Of a stretch of 64,000 nt of DNA, positions 12,887 to 23,612 are shown piece by piece; the stretch's first letter is position 1, and each line of letters opens with the position of its first letter. Made by a program: the position numbers and the translations under genes. A model generated the notes under the pieces. The model was given only the letters and a program-made list of their open reading frames with translations. It was not told the DNA's origin and did not search any database. Origin of the DNA: Astragalus membranaceus (Eukaryota > Streptophyta > Magnoliopsida > Fabales > Fabaceae). The DNA is taken from contig CM076846.1 in NCBI GenBank assembly GCA_039519185.1, positions 186,791,068 to 186,855,067 on the forward strand, read 5' to 3'.

Positions 12887-14180
12887 TGGAGGGATTCACC
12901 CCCCTCCCCATTAAATCATCAGAATCGTCGACAAAGGAGTTCAAGTTTTTATCCATAAGTTGCGGATCAACGTTACCAGAGATCTTTACTGCATTAAGCA
13001 GGTCATTCAATTTTTCTTCACCCACCTCGACATCATCATTAAAGTCACCAGTGCCAGAATACATACCGTAGGATAAATCATCATCACCACTTGAATCAAC
13101 ATTCTCATCCCCCGCTTTATTAGCATCCTTATAACTCCTACAGACACCTCCACCACATTCCTCCACCACACTAATGGAGAAAGGTAAACCATTAATAACT
13201 AGCTTAACCGCCTGATTAACCATGTTGAGCTCTTGAGTCCGGATCCTTAACCTTGCTACATCAAAAGATCTTTTTCGTTCAGTGTCTTCGTCAACACATA
13301 TGAACTCTCCCACTCTCCCTGCCAACTTAGAGAAGAAGGCCGAATTCCAAGCGTGAACCGGAATGCCATAGCATCGTAACCAGATAGATCTCTCCAGATC
13401 AACATCAAATGGCTTCCATGGACGAATCCACTTGAACCACTTGTCCAACCATTCACGAGCGTCTTCAATGCATTCGGCAAAATCACCATCTTCCTTATCC
13501 CCTTCCAAGAGGACCATATTGGTTCCCATTGGAGTAGCTTTAATCGTGAAAACTCCCATCTGAGCCAGCTCGTCTTGAATGTAGTAAGATTTCCTGGGTA
13601 ATATGACTCCGCCTACCATGGCCAGCGCTAACCGAGGGTCCGTGTCAACGTTGCATGACCACGTCCTTTCCTTATGCTTACCCGTTGAGCTATCAATGGG
13701 TTGGCATTCATACTTCTTCACCCACACCTGATCGACTTGCTTTTGAAAATTTGCTCCATACTTCGCTGACTGGCCCCGGGCGTGCGACGCTACCCTCTGA
13801 AAGCGAGGGATGTTAACATGAATCTTAATTCCCTCAATAAACATATTAGCGAGAATGGTTGCAAGGTGATCCGGTTCTTTAACATCTAAGAAACGAACGA
13901 AGTCGAATCTTCTTCCTTGTGTGTTCCTACGCCCCGGAATCACGACCTCTTGAACTCTGCCTTGTTGATCGAAGAGGCGAACCAAATCCCGCGCTCTCCA
14001 ACTATCCGGAAACGAGGTGAAGTAGAAAGAGGAGACCTCTCCTCCTCCTGATTTCCGTGGTCCTGGAGCAACATCCACGGAGCGTGCACCTTTGTGACCA
14101 TAAACCCTCCTTTCGATATTTCCTCTAACACGATGCCACCCGTCCTTGTCCGTCGAAGCATACCTCCGATTTCCACCCAC
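12798..14180 (-). CDS. LINE ORF1, RRM-containing RNA-binding protein
   Basis: A 460-residue frame. The N-terminal region (about residues 50-130) is an RRM: FYFTSFPD as RNP2-like and RRFDFVRF as RNP1-like strands. The middle is a DUF4283-like domain with WLRCYGIPVHAWN and the repeated Trp pattern WFKWIRPW. The C-terminus is acidic. It coats LINE RNA and acts as a chaperone in the family. It lies just upstream of ORF2 on the same strand, as expected for plant L1 elements. The frame is open for most of its length, suggesting a moderately young copy. Confidence 0.8.
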   Translation of the reverse strand: MGGNRRYASTDKDGWHRVRGNIERRVYGHKGARSVDVAPGPRKSGGGEVSSFYFTSFPDSWRARDLVRLFDQQGRVQEVVIPGRRNTQGRRFDFVRFLDVKEPDHLATILANMFIEGIKIHVNIPRFQRVASHARGQSAKYGANFQKQVDQVWVKKYECQPIDSSTGKHKERTWSCNVDTDPRLALAMVGGVILPRKSYYIQDELAQMGVFTIKATPMGTNMVLLEGDKEDGDFAECIEDAREWLDKWFKWIRPWKPFDVDLERSIWLRCYGIPVHAWNSAFFSKLAGRVGEFICVDEDTERKRSFDVARLRIRTQELNMVNQAVKLVINGLPFSISVVEECGGGVCRSYKDANKAGDENVDSSGDDDLSYGMYSGTGDFNDDVEVGEEKLNDLLNAVKISGNVDPQLMDKNLNSFVDDSDDLMGRGVNPSNGRNTNSARGKLCCGFNPPSRAMSNNSMP

Positions 14181-14399
14181 CTGTCATACTCAGCCTTCAC
14201 GACACAAGAGGTGTAAGAGGTGATCAACCTCCCCAGTATAGCCGGCTTCCTGCAGGGACCGGAATACTGAGGGTAGTCGAACCACCCGCACTCACCAAGC
14301 TTGATTTGGAAGGAGGAGAGATAGGGAGTAGAACGGCTAATATATAATCACTTGTATTGCAGTTCGGTAGACTGAGAACTTATTGAACAATTAGAAGAT

Positions 14400-14793
14400 G
14401 ATCGCAGAAATAATTTAATCAAACATCAAGTTCTTCAAACTATAAAAATGTTTCACACGCATTTTATCAAACACCTTATGACTTACCTTGCACCTGCAAT
14501 GAACTAGCCCGATTTGAGTTTGGGTGACGAAACACGCCTTATTTTTCTTCTTCTGCTCAACAATGGTCGTCGGAGCAGTGAATACCTTGACACAACTACG
14601 ATAACGATTCTCGATGGCCCGATTACTGGAACAACGTTCTCATCCCTCCTCACATGACTTCTCGCTGGAAATAGAAGGTTGATTTGTGTCTACAATTTAT
14701 GATACTGACGTTAGCATATGCTATTTGGTTTTGATAAAGACAAACGCTCATTCCTTAGCCCAATAAACATAATGGCTTTAAGAAAAAAAGTTT
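14400..14793. other. LINE 5' UTR, no gene
   Basis: Lies between the ORF1 start and the MULE insertion. No open frame or repeat of note; read as 5' untranslated sequence of the LINE. Confidence 0.5.
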
Positions 14794-17700
14794 GGTGATT
14801 GCTTTCCCCACACCCCCTCCTACTCTTCGCACACCCCCGAACTTATTTTTCCCCAAAATGACCTCGCGTGAGACGCTCGTGTAACACGGGTTAAGTGACT
14901 GTTCGAACGAGGTTATGCGAACCAGTTCGAACGACGTTGTGCGTGTTAAGGAATTTGTATTGTTCGCATGACATCGTTCGAACCTGTTCGAATAATGTCA
15001 TCCGTGTTAAGGAATATTGTTAACTGATGGTGTGAGGGTGTGTTTTGGCTGCCTCGAATGGCTTTATTCGAACGTGTTCGAATGGGTGCGTTCGAACAGG
15101 CGTTCGAATGGCCACATGCGAACCACTGTTATGCAGAAACAGAAACTAAATAAATCAGCACACAGTTTTGGTGATTTCAAAATATAAACCTAACTTTAAC
15201 ATTATGTACCAAAATTATACAACATTGTGTACCAAAATTATACAACATTGTGTACCAAAATTATAAACCTAACTTAACATTGACTACCATCACTATCTTT
15301 ACTTAAATCTACACAAAGAAGGGGATGGGGGGGTTGTGATTGTATGAGCAAATTCTTCCACTTTTGTATCCGGCCAACAAAAAGCGAGTCCCAACCCTTT
15401 GCTATGGGTGCCCTATTAGTATTCCATATCAAATCCGGCAAGGGCATTGGACTTCCAGGCTTCATAAAGACCTTCAAAAAGACAACAAAAAACAGAATGT
15501 TATGTAATGTTTTGGAATTACTACATTGAATCTAAATAGAAGACAGTTTACCTGTACAAAGTGTTTGTGTTCTGGTACCAAAAGGATGTTGAACTGTCGG
15601 GCAGTTCTGAATGGTGCAACATTGAATGGAAAAATTGTGTAACAACAATTAGGTGACCAACAAGTCAGGACGACTTTGTACTTGTTACTGATTAGATACC
15701 CCATATCTGGTGTAGTCATCCAATTATCTTCAACATTATTGCCATGATGTGCCCTCAACAATGCCTTCATAAAAAATGTGACCTTACCAATACCACCATA
15801 CAGTCTAGTGTAGAAGTCATTGTATTGGTTAAGCTCCTCCATCAGATCAGTTCTGACTGACTGCCAAGCCTCCTCACCCCTACCAAGAAATGCAGCAATA
15901 CATCGGAAGCCACAATTTCCATCACCTACCACATTAACAATTTTTTGAACATAGGAACGCATGTATTCTGGCATCCCTATTATGTAAGTATTAAAAACAT
16001 CAATGTGTGCAGCATCCATAGGTGTGGGTTTTGGATGAGGAGCTGGTGTCAAAGTAAGTGTTGGTGTCAAAATAAGAGCTGTTGAAACAGTAGTAGCAGC
16101 AGCAGCTTCTGTAACAATAGGTGTGGGTGTTGGTTTCTTATGTAGTGGAGGAGTAGGGATTGTAGTAGCACTGTCAGCTTGAGTTCTCTTTTTGCTTTCT
16201 GATGGATTAGGTGCTGGACACGTTGACAAAGTAGGAGTGGAACCCTAACTCTGTGGGTTTGTAGGCGTTCCACTCCTACTTTGGGGAGGAATAGGGCGTT
16301 TACGAGACTGAGCAAAACATCCACTAGATGAACCATCGGGGGAGTCAAATTTGTCATCTACATGCTCCCAAAAAGACTTGTCTCGCTTTGTTGAGTAATC
16401 AACTTTCCCTTTCTTATCTTTTTTTGGTGCTCCCTTTGTAATGATCGTATCCGGAGGTGGACACATGGAAGTCGTGTCTGGGAATGCAATTCACGTGCTT
16501 TTGCTTTAATCATAACTCTACCGGCGTGATCAGAGGCCTCAAACCTTCTTTTGATAGCTTCAAGTTCAATGTCTACACTCAACTCATCATCCATTACCTC
16601 TGTCTGTATTTTGAAATTCAACCTCTGCCAATGTTGGTGAATCATGCTCAAGGGAATTGGAGTGCAGTCCATCATAACCCTACAAAAAAAGCGACATTGA
16701 TTTAGTGACAACCCATCAAAACAAGTCTTTTTTGTAGACACAATATAATTATGAGTTTGTACATCATACCTTGAAAGCTCACATGCACATGGTAGTCCGT
16801 GTGTGGTCCGGAGCGTGTGTCTACATAATGATGGGTTAAGTGAAACGGATCCAGTGTGTTGCATCTCATCCAAAATATGGTCTATAGCATTAGATGAAAC
16901 TAAACCCTTAATTTCATCAAAAATCTTCTTCTTCAAGTGGTGTACTTTCACTCTACTCAAACTATGCTCGAAGTGCATTTTAAGGTCAGAATGTTGTATC
17001 CTAAGCATGGTCTGCATTCCATCCCAGCACTTACACAAATCTCCCCTACTGTCTCGTAATATTTGCTTCAAGTGAGAGTGTGCAGACTCAACTCTGTTGG
17101 TGGTAGTGTTGCCAAGGTGCATATGGTTATTTATCAATGCATCAATGAATTTTTCCTTGAAGGGGTCTAGCCAGGTGGTCCTGACATACTCTATGAAACT
17201 GGGATAAGGTCCTTCCAAGTCGTTAAACAGACCCAACTCATAATCATACTCTTCTGTGGTCTTCGCATGCACAACAGATTGAAATGCACCCATAATGTCA
17301 TTAACAATAGCTTGGTCTTTCACAATGAGCCTTGCTTTGGCCCTCACATTTTTCTTAATGTGAAATTGGCACAACAAGTTTGCAGATGTTGGAAATATTC
17401 CTGCCAGAGCATTCATCATACCCGTGTCTCTGTCCGTAAGTATGACTTGTGGTACTTCATCCGGTCTCCTAAATAAACCCCTCAATTTCTCAAGAACCCA
17501 TGCAAAGTTATCCATCCTCTCCCAATTGACATAAGCAAATGCAGCAGAGTAAGTCTTCTCTGTTGATGTTACACCAACGATCTCAACCAACGGATACCTG
17601 TACCGGTTGGTTTTATAGGTGGAATCAATCAACAAAACAACCGGGAAGGTGTTTAGAAGCTCAATGGAATCTGGATGTGCCCAAAAGATGTCCTTCACAA

Positions 17701-18815
17701 CGGTAGTTCCCTCTGCAAGTCGAGTCCAGTAAACATAATTATCGCGTTGCAAATAAAACATCAGTTGTTGGAGCTCAGTCCTACCCTCACGCATAGCCGA
17801 CCTTTGCCTTTGACGACAGTTGTAAATTTGTTTCACAACCGTATAGTTATCATCAGGCTTCATCAATTTCAGCTCATTCAATATCAATTTTGGCCGAGTA
17901 TGGTTCCTAGTCATTCTAGCCACTAGATCCTTCTCTTCTGAAGATAACCTACCAATGTACGGACGTCCTTCATGATAAGTAGCCATACCATGGTTATGAG
18001 TTCCATTCATAACCCTCAAAATCCATCCTCCAAGCTTCTTAATAAATTTCCCTTTCAGTCTGAACTGACAACAACATTTTCTAGTGTTCGTGCCTTCCTC
18101 AACATTTGTCTTGTAAGATCCAGCTTTATCACAAATCAACATGCAGTATTGTTTACCTGATCGTCGTCCGGTGTCAGATCTTCCTATAACAATCACCATC
18201 CCAAGAGATTTTCCAACCGCACGCACCCACGTCAGCAGCTCCTCACGACTAGGGAATAACTGAAATTCAATTACTAAGTGTTAGTTAAATAAATTGAATA
18301 GTTCGCTAAAATTAAAACAACTAATTCATTATTACCGTATCCGTTTTGAACGAACTAGTAAAATCTTGGGATTCTACGACGTCAGTTGACATCTCATCTG
18401 CTACAGTTGGGATTATGCGAACACTGTTCGAACGGCCTTATGCGAACACTGTTCGAACGGCCTTATGCGAACCAAGCAAAGTCACACCCCATTAAACACT
18501 TGTTCGAACACAAAAAAAATGGCGTGAAAAACTGAAAACAGAACCAAAATGAAAAAAGTTTGGTAGGGTTATTACCTTGAGCTAGTTGCCAATGTTGGGT
18601 AGTTGAATAGGAGTGAATGATGAAGGTGAGGATGGGTGGGTTTGGAGTGGAGAGGGGGGGAGGTTTGGGATTTTAGAGGGGTGTGTTGTGTTGAAGGAGA
18701 AGAAGAGGGAGAGGGGTAGAGGGGGAAAATCAATTTTAAGTGGGGTTAGTTTGGTAAATGTGTAGGGTGAAGGGGTGTGTTTTGAGTAGGAGGGGGTGTG
18801 GGGAAAGCAAGTCCC
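14794..18815 (-). mobile_element. MULE carrying a transposase-OTU gene
   Basis: Terminal inverted repeats share TTGCTTTCCCCACACC and continue as CCCTCCTACTC; the outer bases are GGTGA on the left and GGGAC on the right. AAAAGTTT at 14786-14793 and 18816-18823 is an 8-bp (9 bp with one mismatch) target duplication. Both subterminal regions (14900-15120 and 18410-18515) are packed with TTCGAA palindromes, about 8 on the left and 3 on the right. The element length of 4.0 kb and a single minus-strand gene fit an autonomous-type Mutator-like element. It is inserted at the extreme 5' end of the LINE. Confidence 0.85.
15274..18392 (-). pseudogene. MULE transposase fused to OTU cysteine protease domain
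   Basis: Four exons can be joined in frame: 18336-18392, 16770-18259, 15552-16679 and 15274-15471. Exon 2 has a Cys-rich N-terminal zinc-binding part, then the MULE transposase core (LIDSTYKTN, DRDTGMMNAL, CQFHIKKN, NRVESAHSHLK) and a SWIM finger (CRHTLRTTHGLPCAC). Exon 3 passes to a Pro-rich linker with KGAPKK and then an OTU domain: DGNCGFRC holds the catalytic Asp/Cys, and HFVQV at the exon 3 end the catalytic His. Two lesions are visible: a one-base deletion near 16490 that shifts frame, and a TAG stop at 16245-16247. The transposase would cut and paste the element; the OTU part would cleave ubiquitin-like conjugates, its role in transposition being unknown. The present copy cannot make the full fusion. 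Confidence 0.85.
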
Positions 18816-19149
18816 AAAAGTTTTGACCCATCATTTAAAATGGCTTTAAAAAAAATCATATAAATCACTATTGAAATCGATTGTTAGTATAAAATATTTT
18901 TAAATCGACAATGCAATAATTAAATTCGGATTTCATAAAGTGGTACTATGCATAATAATTACTCCCCTAATTAAACGGCGGTGTGTTCTCATTCCTGTTC
19001 TTTGATTCTTTTGCCATGTTTCATACAGATTAAGAAACCATACATTTATTTTACCTAAAGACTAAAGTACCCTTTTATAGCATTAACTCCCAAAATTGTG
19101 CCTGTTATTTTTTTTTGGAAATAAAGGTTGTTAATATTGAAAAGCGAAG

Positions 19150-20172
19150 GTGGGGGAGGTAGCACTGAAAATTTATATAAGTAAGGCTTATGATAGGGTG
19201 GATTGGGGTTATTTGAAGGGGGTGCTCCGGAAGTTGGGTTTTCATGAGAAGTGGGTGGGATGGATGGCGATGTGTGTGGAAACGGTTCAATACTCAGTGT
19301 TTATGAATGGAGAGAGAGCTGGTTCAGTCTCAGTGCTTATGAAACGGTTCAATACTCAGTGCTTATGAAACGGTTCAATACTCAGTGCTTATAAAGGTTG
19401 TTAATATTGAAAAGAGAAGGTGGGGGAGGTGCTTGTCAAATTTGTGGCGTAGGCCATACCTGCTTATTGCATGAGTAATGTCCTTATCCCCACTTCACTC
19501 GGGGAGGAGATGGAAAGAATGATTAACTCCTTTTGGTGGGGCCCGAACTAAGGCGCTCAGAGAGGTATTAACTGGCTGAATTGAGACAAGTTAACTATGA
19601 GAAAGGAGTTTGGTGGAATGGGATTCAGACATTTCCATGGTTTTAACTTAGCCATGCTAGGGAAGCAAGGTTGGCGTTTAAGCACCCACAACGATGCTAA
19701 TATTGTTACCCGTGTCTTCAAAGCTAAATATTTTCCTCGTGGGAACTTTCTGGGGGCCCGTTTGGGCCATAATCCCAGCTATGTTTGGCGTAGCATCCAC
19801 ACTTCACAGGTATTGGTTAAATTTGGAGCTAGATGGAAAATTGGAGATGGAACTAGTATTAATGTTTGGCAAGATCCTTGGGTCAAAGGTGCACCCAACT
19901 CTCTTATCTCATCACTGGTGGTCGCAGGTGCTGAGACAATGACTGTTAGTGATCTATTTGACTCCTCTTCAAGTAGGTGGAATACACAACTTCTTCATAA
20001 AATTTTTACTCCACAAGACCAGAATCGAACTATGAGCATGACACTACACTGCAGAGACCAAAATGATTCTTTGATATGGAATCCTAGTCGTGACGGTTTA
20101 TTTCCGGTGAAATCTGCCTACTACACTATAGCACCTAATGCTGTAACATCAAGAAACAACACACCAGCGTAA
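19150..20172 (+). pseudogene. LINE reverse transcriptase and connection fragment
   Basis: At 19165-19320 the frame reads as the RT A-motif region (ISKAYDRVDWGYL) followed by FHEKWVGW. Then a 26-bp unit is repeated in tandem (19341-19392). From 19430 it resumes as the C-terminal RT region, with stops, and from 19597 a 191-residue frame shows GGMGFRHFHGFNLAMLGKQGW and the conserved WKIGDGTSINVWQDPW. Residues including the FADD motif are missing. It ends abruptly at about 20170 next to an LTR retrotransposon leader. Clearly a dead fragment. Confidence 0.8.
19341..19392 (+). repeat. 26-bp tandem repeat in LINE fragment
   Basis: Two adjacent copies of a unit starting GAAACGGTTCAATACTCAGT at 19341 and 19367. 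A further copy of the same word lies in the RT coding sequence at 19280-19305, so the array grew from coding sequence. Confidence 0.75.
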
Positions 20173-20221
20173 AATCTTCACTAATATTGCTAAAAACTTA
20201 AACAATAAAAATTAAATGCAA

Positions 20222-21627
20222 TCCCCGGCAACGACGCCAAAAACTTGTTGTGCGAAAAGTAGATGTGCAAGTATACACAATCGCAACAAGTAATACAATG
20301 ATAAGTAGAGATCGTTCCCACGGGGATTGGAATTAATTTAAGAGTTTAAGAGATTAGCAATTTAGTGAAACAAGTCAAGTGACAATAACAAATATGAAAT
20401 TCTAAACATAATAAGTTTGTGGTAAAACAGTAATGAATTTAAAGTGTTAAAGAGTAAGTTGGATAGCTCATTTGTTATGTAAATTCCCAAGAGTAGAGTG
20501 TTATAATATTAGACGCTGTAGCGTTAAGCGCTGTAGCGTATGGAAGCGTGCCTTTCAGTCACTGTCGCCAGGGTTTTGTTACAAGACTCCTATGTCTAGG
20601 CTCTAAATAAGTTCACTCCTGTATAATGAAGAACTTACAGCTTTTACCTTATGAACTATTACTCCCCTATGTCTAGGGTTAAGCACAAGTCATTTAAATG
20701 TCTTTAAATGACCTTTCATTCATATCAATCCTTGAAGTCTCTTCGTAAACCATGTCTGTACCTACGAAGCCCCTTATTTTAGTTGATCAATCCCAAAACA
20801 AGTTTGAAAGCATTATAACACAAAGAATGAAACACAAACATCATAATATTATATAAACACTACTCAAGGTTCATTACAAACTAAGAACAATCCAACTACA
20901 AGTGTTTAGCTCATGACAAGCATCATCAACACAACATAAACTGAAAAGTTCATATTACCGTAGGTGAGCAAGAGAAGAATGGTTACAAAAGATGCACTCC
21001 AAGAATCCCAAGTCATACACGATGGATGATGCTATGGCGTGAGCAAACCGTAGGTGAGATAATAAAACTAAACTAAAAATAAAGATCAAGAGTAGAGCAA
21101 AAATGGAGAAAGTCTAAAATGTCAAGTTAGTTCTTTCTCCCCGTACGTACTCTCTCTATCTACGAATGGTATATGTTGATCTCTATCCTATGGAGAAGAA
21201 GATACTTAGATATTATCTCCAACTCCATAAAGTGGCTTTACAAAAAGGGCAATGATTACAATCATCACCAACTATCACAAGAGCTTCAATTAGGACACGC
21301 CAAGTGTCTTATTGAATCCACTTGGAGGATCCTATGTCAGGCAGAGAAGAAGAAGATCAGAGTGATGACTCATCAATCAGCAAGTGGCTTCATAAATATC
21401 CATGTGGCCAACCGTCTCACAGCGCTGTAGCGCTTACTGCTGCAGCACTCAGGCAAAACATCAATATATTCACAAATGCACCTATTATGCCCAATATTTA
21501 GGAAATCACATCTGAACCTATATACTTTTAATCACATATTTACATATTAAAGTACTAAAATTACTTGAGAACATAGTTTGATTTATGTAATAAGAGCATA
21601 AATAACCCATATAAATATGAGTTATCA
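20222..21627 (-). mobile_element. LTR plus primer-binding site of a Ty3/Gypsy element
   Basis: LTR 20246-21627 starts TGTTGTGCG and ends TTATCA, matching the solo LTR at 9038-10492 along its length. The primer-binding site lies at 20222-20239 on the minus strand (TGGCGTCGTTGCCGGGGA), complementary with one mismatch to the usual tRNA-Asp-type site. The element therefore reads leftward, and only about 50 bp of leader remain before the LINE fragment. It is a 5' LTR remnant whose body and 3' LTR are gone. Confidence 0.8.
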
Positions 21628-22037
21628 ATAGTTCTGTCGTTCATTCCATCGCACGCCGTCATTTGTTCCGTTGCAGCAGCACGTCATCGTTACTGCGTCT
21701 TTATTAATGCTTCTGTGTTATTGCTCTTTGAATCAAGTATTAGTGTATTACTGCTAAATTAGAATTAGTAAAAGGATAGTCTTATTGCTCTTTGAATCAA
21801 GTACTATTATTGTTGAATTAGTGTTATTGCTCTAAAGCTACTATGTTATTGCTCTTTGAATTAGTATTATTGTTCTAAAGCTACTAAATCAAGTATAGTA
21901 TTGTTGCTCAATTAGCAAAAGAGATAGTATTATTGCTCTATTAATTATAGTACCATGATCATGATATCCTAATCAAGTGCATTATTAATTATTATCATTA
22001 TTTTTGTATGTGCTTAAGTGTTTGAAATCATGATGTG
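21628..22037. repeat. Unidentified sequence with repeated TTATTGCTCT words
   Basis: About 410 bp in which TTATTGCTCTTTGAAT(C) recurs at least three times at irregular spacing (21720-21910). No coding potential. It may be debris of another element between the LTR and the hAT MITE. Confidence 0.4.
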
Positions 22038-22254
22038 CAGTGGCGGACCCACGTTGAGGTAAGGGGGTTCAGTTGTACCCTTGAAATTTTTTTTGCACTT
22101 ATCACCCTATATAAATAACCCAAAACCTCTGAAATTTTGTTTTTGTACCCCCTGAAAATTTTAAATTGCACTAGTAGACCAAGTTTTGCACCCATTTGAC
22201 TCTGGCCTTAAAAAATTTGACACCCCTGACCCCGGGGTCCTGGGTCCGCCACTG
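22038..22254. mobile_element. hAT-type MITE, 217 bp
   Basis: Ends are inverted copies CAGTGGCGGACCCA and TGGGTCCGCCACTG. The 8 bases outside are ATGATGTG on the left and ATCATGTG on the right, an 8-bp target duplication with one difference. No coding capacity. Terminal CAGTGGCGGA is typical of plant hAT MITEs. Confidence 0.85.
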
Positions 22255-22382
22255 ATCATGTGGCATATAATGACATAATAAGTCCACATTTATATATTGA
22301 TGAAATGTCTTCATTGTTATTGATAGTTTGATACTGTTTGACACTGCAGTAATTATTTTACAGATTTTTTTAGTGTAATTTT

Positions 22383-22462
22383 TTTTGTTCATAGACTCTT
22401 ACGAGTCTACGAGTCGAGTCTACGGTCTCCTCACGAGTCTATGTAGACTCTCGAGTCTGACA
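22383..22462. repeat. Short clustered GAGTCTAC repeats
   Basis: The words GAGTCTAC/TACGAGTC and their complements recur about five times in 80 bp immediately before the RNase H fragment. It marks a junction between the unknown sequence and LINE coding sequence. Confidence 0.4.
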
Positions 22463-22464
22463 AC

Positions 22465-22906
22465 CATGGATGAAACGCTATTTGATGATGGGAGATTCGG
22501 TATAGGCCTGTGTATTCGTAATGAAACAGGCCACTTCGTGAAGGCCAAAACAATTTGGTTCATCAGAAAGCCTCAACCACAGGAGGCGGAAGCTATTGGT
22601 TTATTGGAAGCGGTTACTTGGTTACGAGAATTAGACATCCAGAGTGTAACCATCGAGCTTGATTTCAAAGCGGTAGTGGATGGCATCCGAGGAGCGTGTA
22701 ATATTGTAACTGAATATGGCTCTATCTTGAAATCTTGTCAATCTCTTCTCTCTATGCTAGGAAACTATTGTGTTAGTTTTATCATGAGGCAAGCAAACTT
22801 TGTGGCTCATACTCTAGCTAGAGCATCAAGGTCCTACGCTAGCTCCCAAGTTTTTTATTGTATTCCCACTTGTATTAACTCTTTGATTTTGAATGAAATG
22901 CCATAA
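22465..22906 (+). pseudogene. LINE RNase H domain (RVT_3) fragment
   Basis: Frame shows GIGLCIRNETGHFV, EAEAIGLLEAVTWL, IELDFKAVVDGI and RQANFVAHTLARAS, the strand/helix order and the Glu/Asp residues of the plant LINE RNase H (RVT_3). The first active-site Asp region is cut off at the left junction. It ends with a stop at 22904-22906 followed by an A-run, so this is the true 3' end of the LINE. It would remove RNA from RNA-DNA hybrids in an intact element. Confidence 0.8.
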
Positions 22907-22953
22907 GCTCCTTTTTGTCAAAAAAAAAATATTGAAAAGAGAAAATGTTGAGT

Positions 22954-23280
22954 ATTAATCTTAGATGGAGAAAAAAGGAGCCCTGGTTTAGAATATCTGT
23001 ATTTGGAAATGAAGGTTGTTAATACTGAAAAGAGAAAATGTGGAGTATCGCCCCCTTTATAAGGCAAGATCGCCTTTTCAGTATGGGAGGCGGGAACCTC
23101 AGCCAACACTGCATTCCTATATAAGGGTGTTATTTCATGAACCGAAGCTGTCAATGCTATACGGTGGTCTATCCAATTTAACGCACGTTCATGTACTATT
23201 TGGTGTCTACTTTTGTGTTGTAATTGGAGGCAACAAAAAGTAACACAAGCCAACAACCTAATTAATAATATTAATGACAT
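22954..23280. other. Repeat-derived intergenic sequence
   Basis: The stretch from 22954 (TTAATCTTAGATGG) to about 23010 recurs, diverged, at 60193-60250, immediately after the Helitron 3' end. The 23005-23040 part also resembles the LINE left flank at 19113-19150. No gene seen. Confidence 0.5.
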
Positions 23281-23473
23281 TGAAACCTAACCATCACCTT
23301 CACATTGACCTTGAATCTTGTATACTGAAAGCCTGTTCTTATTCTTGTGATTAGTAAAACTAAAAAGCACTACAAAAAGGGCTTACAACAGAAGTAGAAA
23401 CCTAAGGTTAATGTATATAATTCGTCCTCCTATAGTAGTAGTTAGCCAACTACTGAATTAATGATATTAATGT

Positions 23474-23576
23474 CACTGAAACCTAACCTCCACCTCCTTC
23501 CTTTCATCTTTGGCAAACCAGATGAGTATTTAAAGTCTTTTATCATGTCATTGAAACCTAACCTCCACCTCCTTCC
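23474..23576 (+). promoter_or_regulatory. Promoter of B3 gene 1 with duplicated ACCTAACC block
   Basis: A 28-bp block beginning CAYTGAAACCTAACCTCCAC is present at 23474-23501 and again at 23549-23576, with a weaker third copy near 23277-23300. The core ACCTAACC resembles MYB-binding AC elements. A TATA-like TATTTAAAG at 23527-23535 lies between the copies, about 80 bases before the start codon. Function is inferred from position. Confidence 0.4.
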
Positions 23577-23612
23577 ATCCTTGTAAACGAAGCGCAATCA
23601 ACTCAACCTCCC

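Larger units (their letters stand above)
6961..18821 (-). mobile_element. L1-type LINE with nested insertions
   Basis: A 15-bp direct repeat TTTGACCCATCATTT at 6946-6960 and 18822-18836 brackets the whole block and is read as the LINE target duplication. The minus-strand 3' end lies next to an A-rich tail (6961-6980). Going upstream on the minus strand come the 3' UTR, zf-RVT, reverse transcriptase, AP endonuclease and ORF1. Two younger elements sit inside: a solo LTR at 9038-10492 and a MULE at 14794-18815 lodged within a few bases of the LINE 5' end. LINE-derived segments are therefore about 6961-9037, 10493-14793 and 18816-18821. Confidence 0.8.
19145..22927 (+). mobile_element. Second LINE (RNase H type), rearranged
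   Basis: AATATTGAAAAG occurs at 19133-19144 and at 22928-22939, just after an A-rich run, and is read as the target duplication (part overlaps the poly-A). Between them are plus-strand LINE pieces: a truncated reverse transcriptase start, the connection region, and an RNase H end. The zf-RVT segment is missing and replaced by an LTR fragment, unidentified sequence and a hAT MITE. A second copy of the left-flank sequence at 19397-19425 shows that the left part is itself rearranged. Confidence 0.6.

Noticed and set aside
16067..16357. 96-codon Leu-rich frame in the MULE
   Set aside because: Shadow of the Thr/Pro-rich linker between the transposase and the OTU domain.
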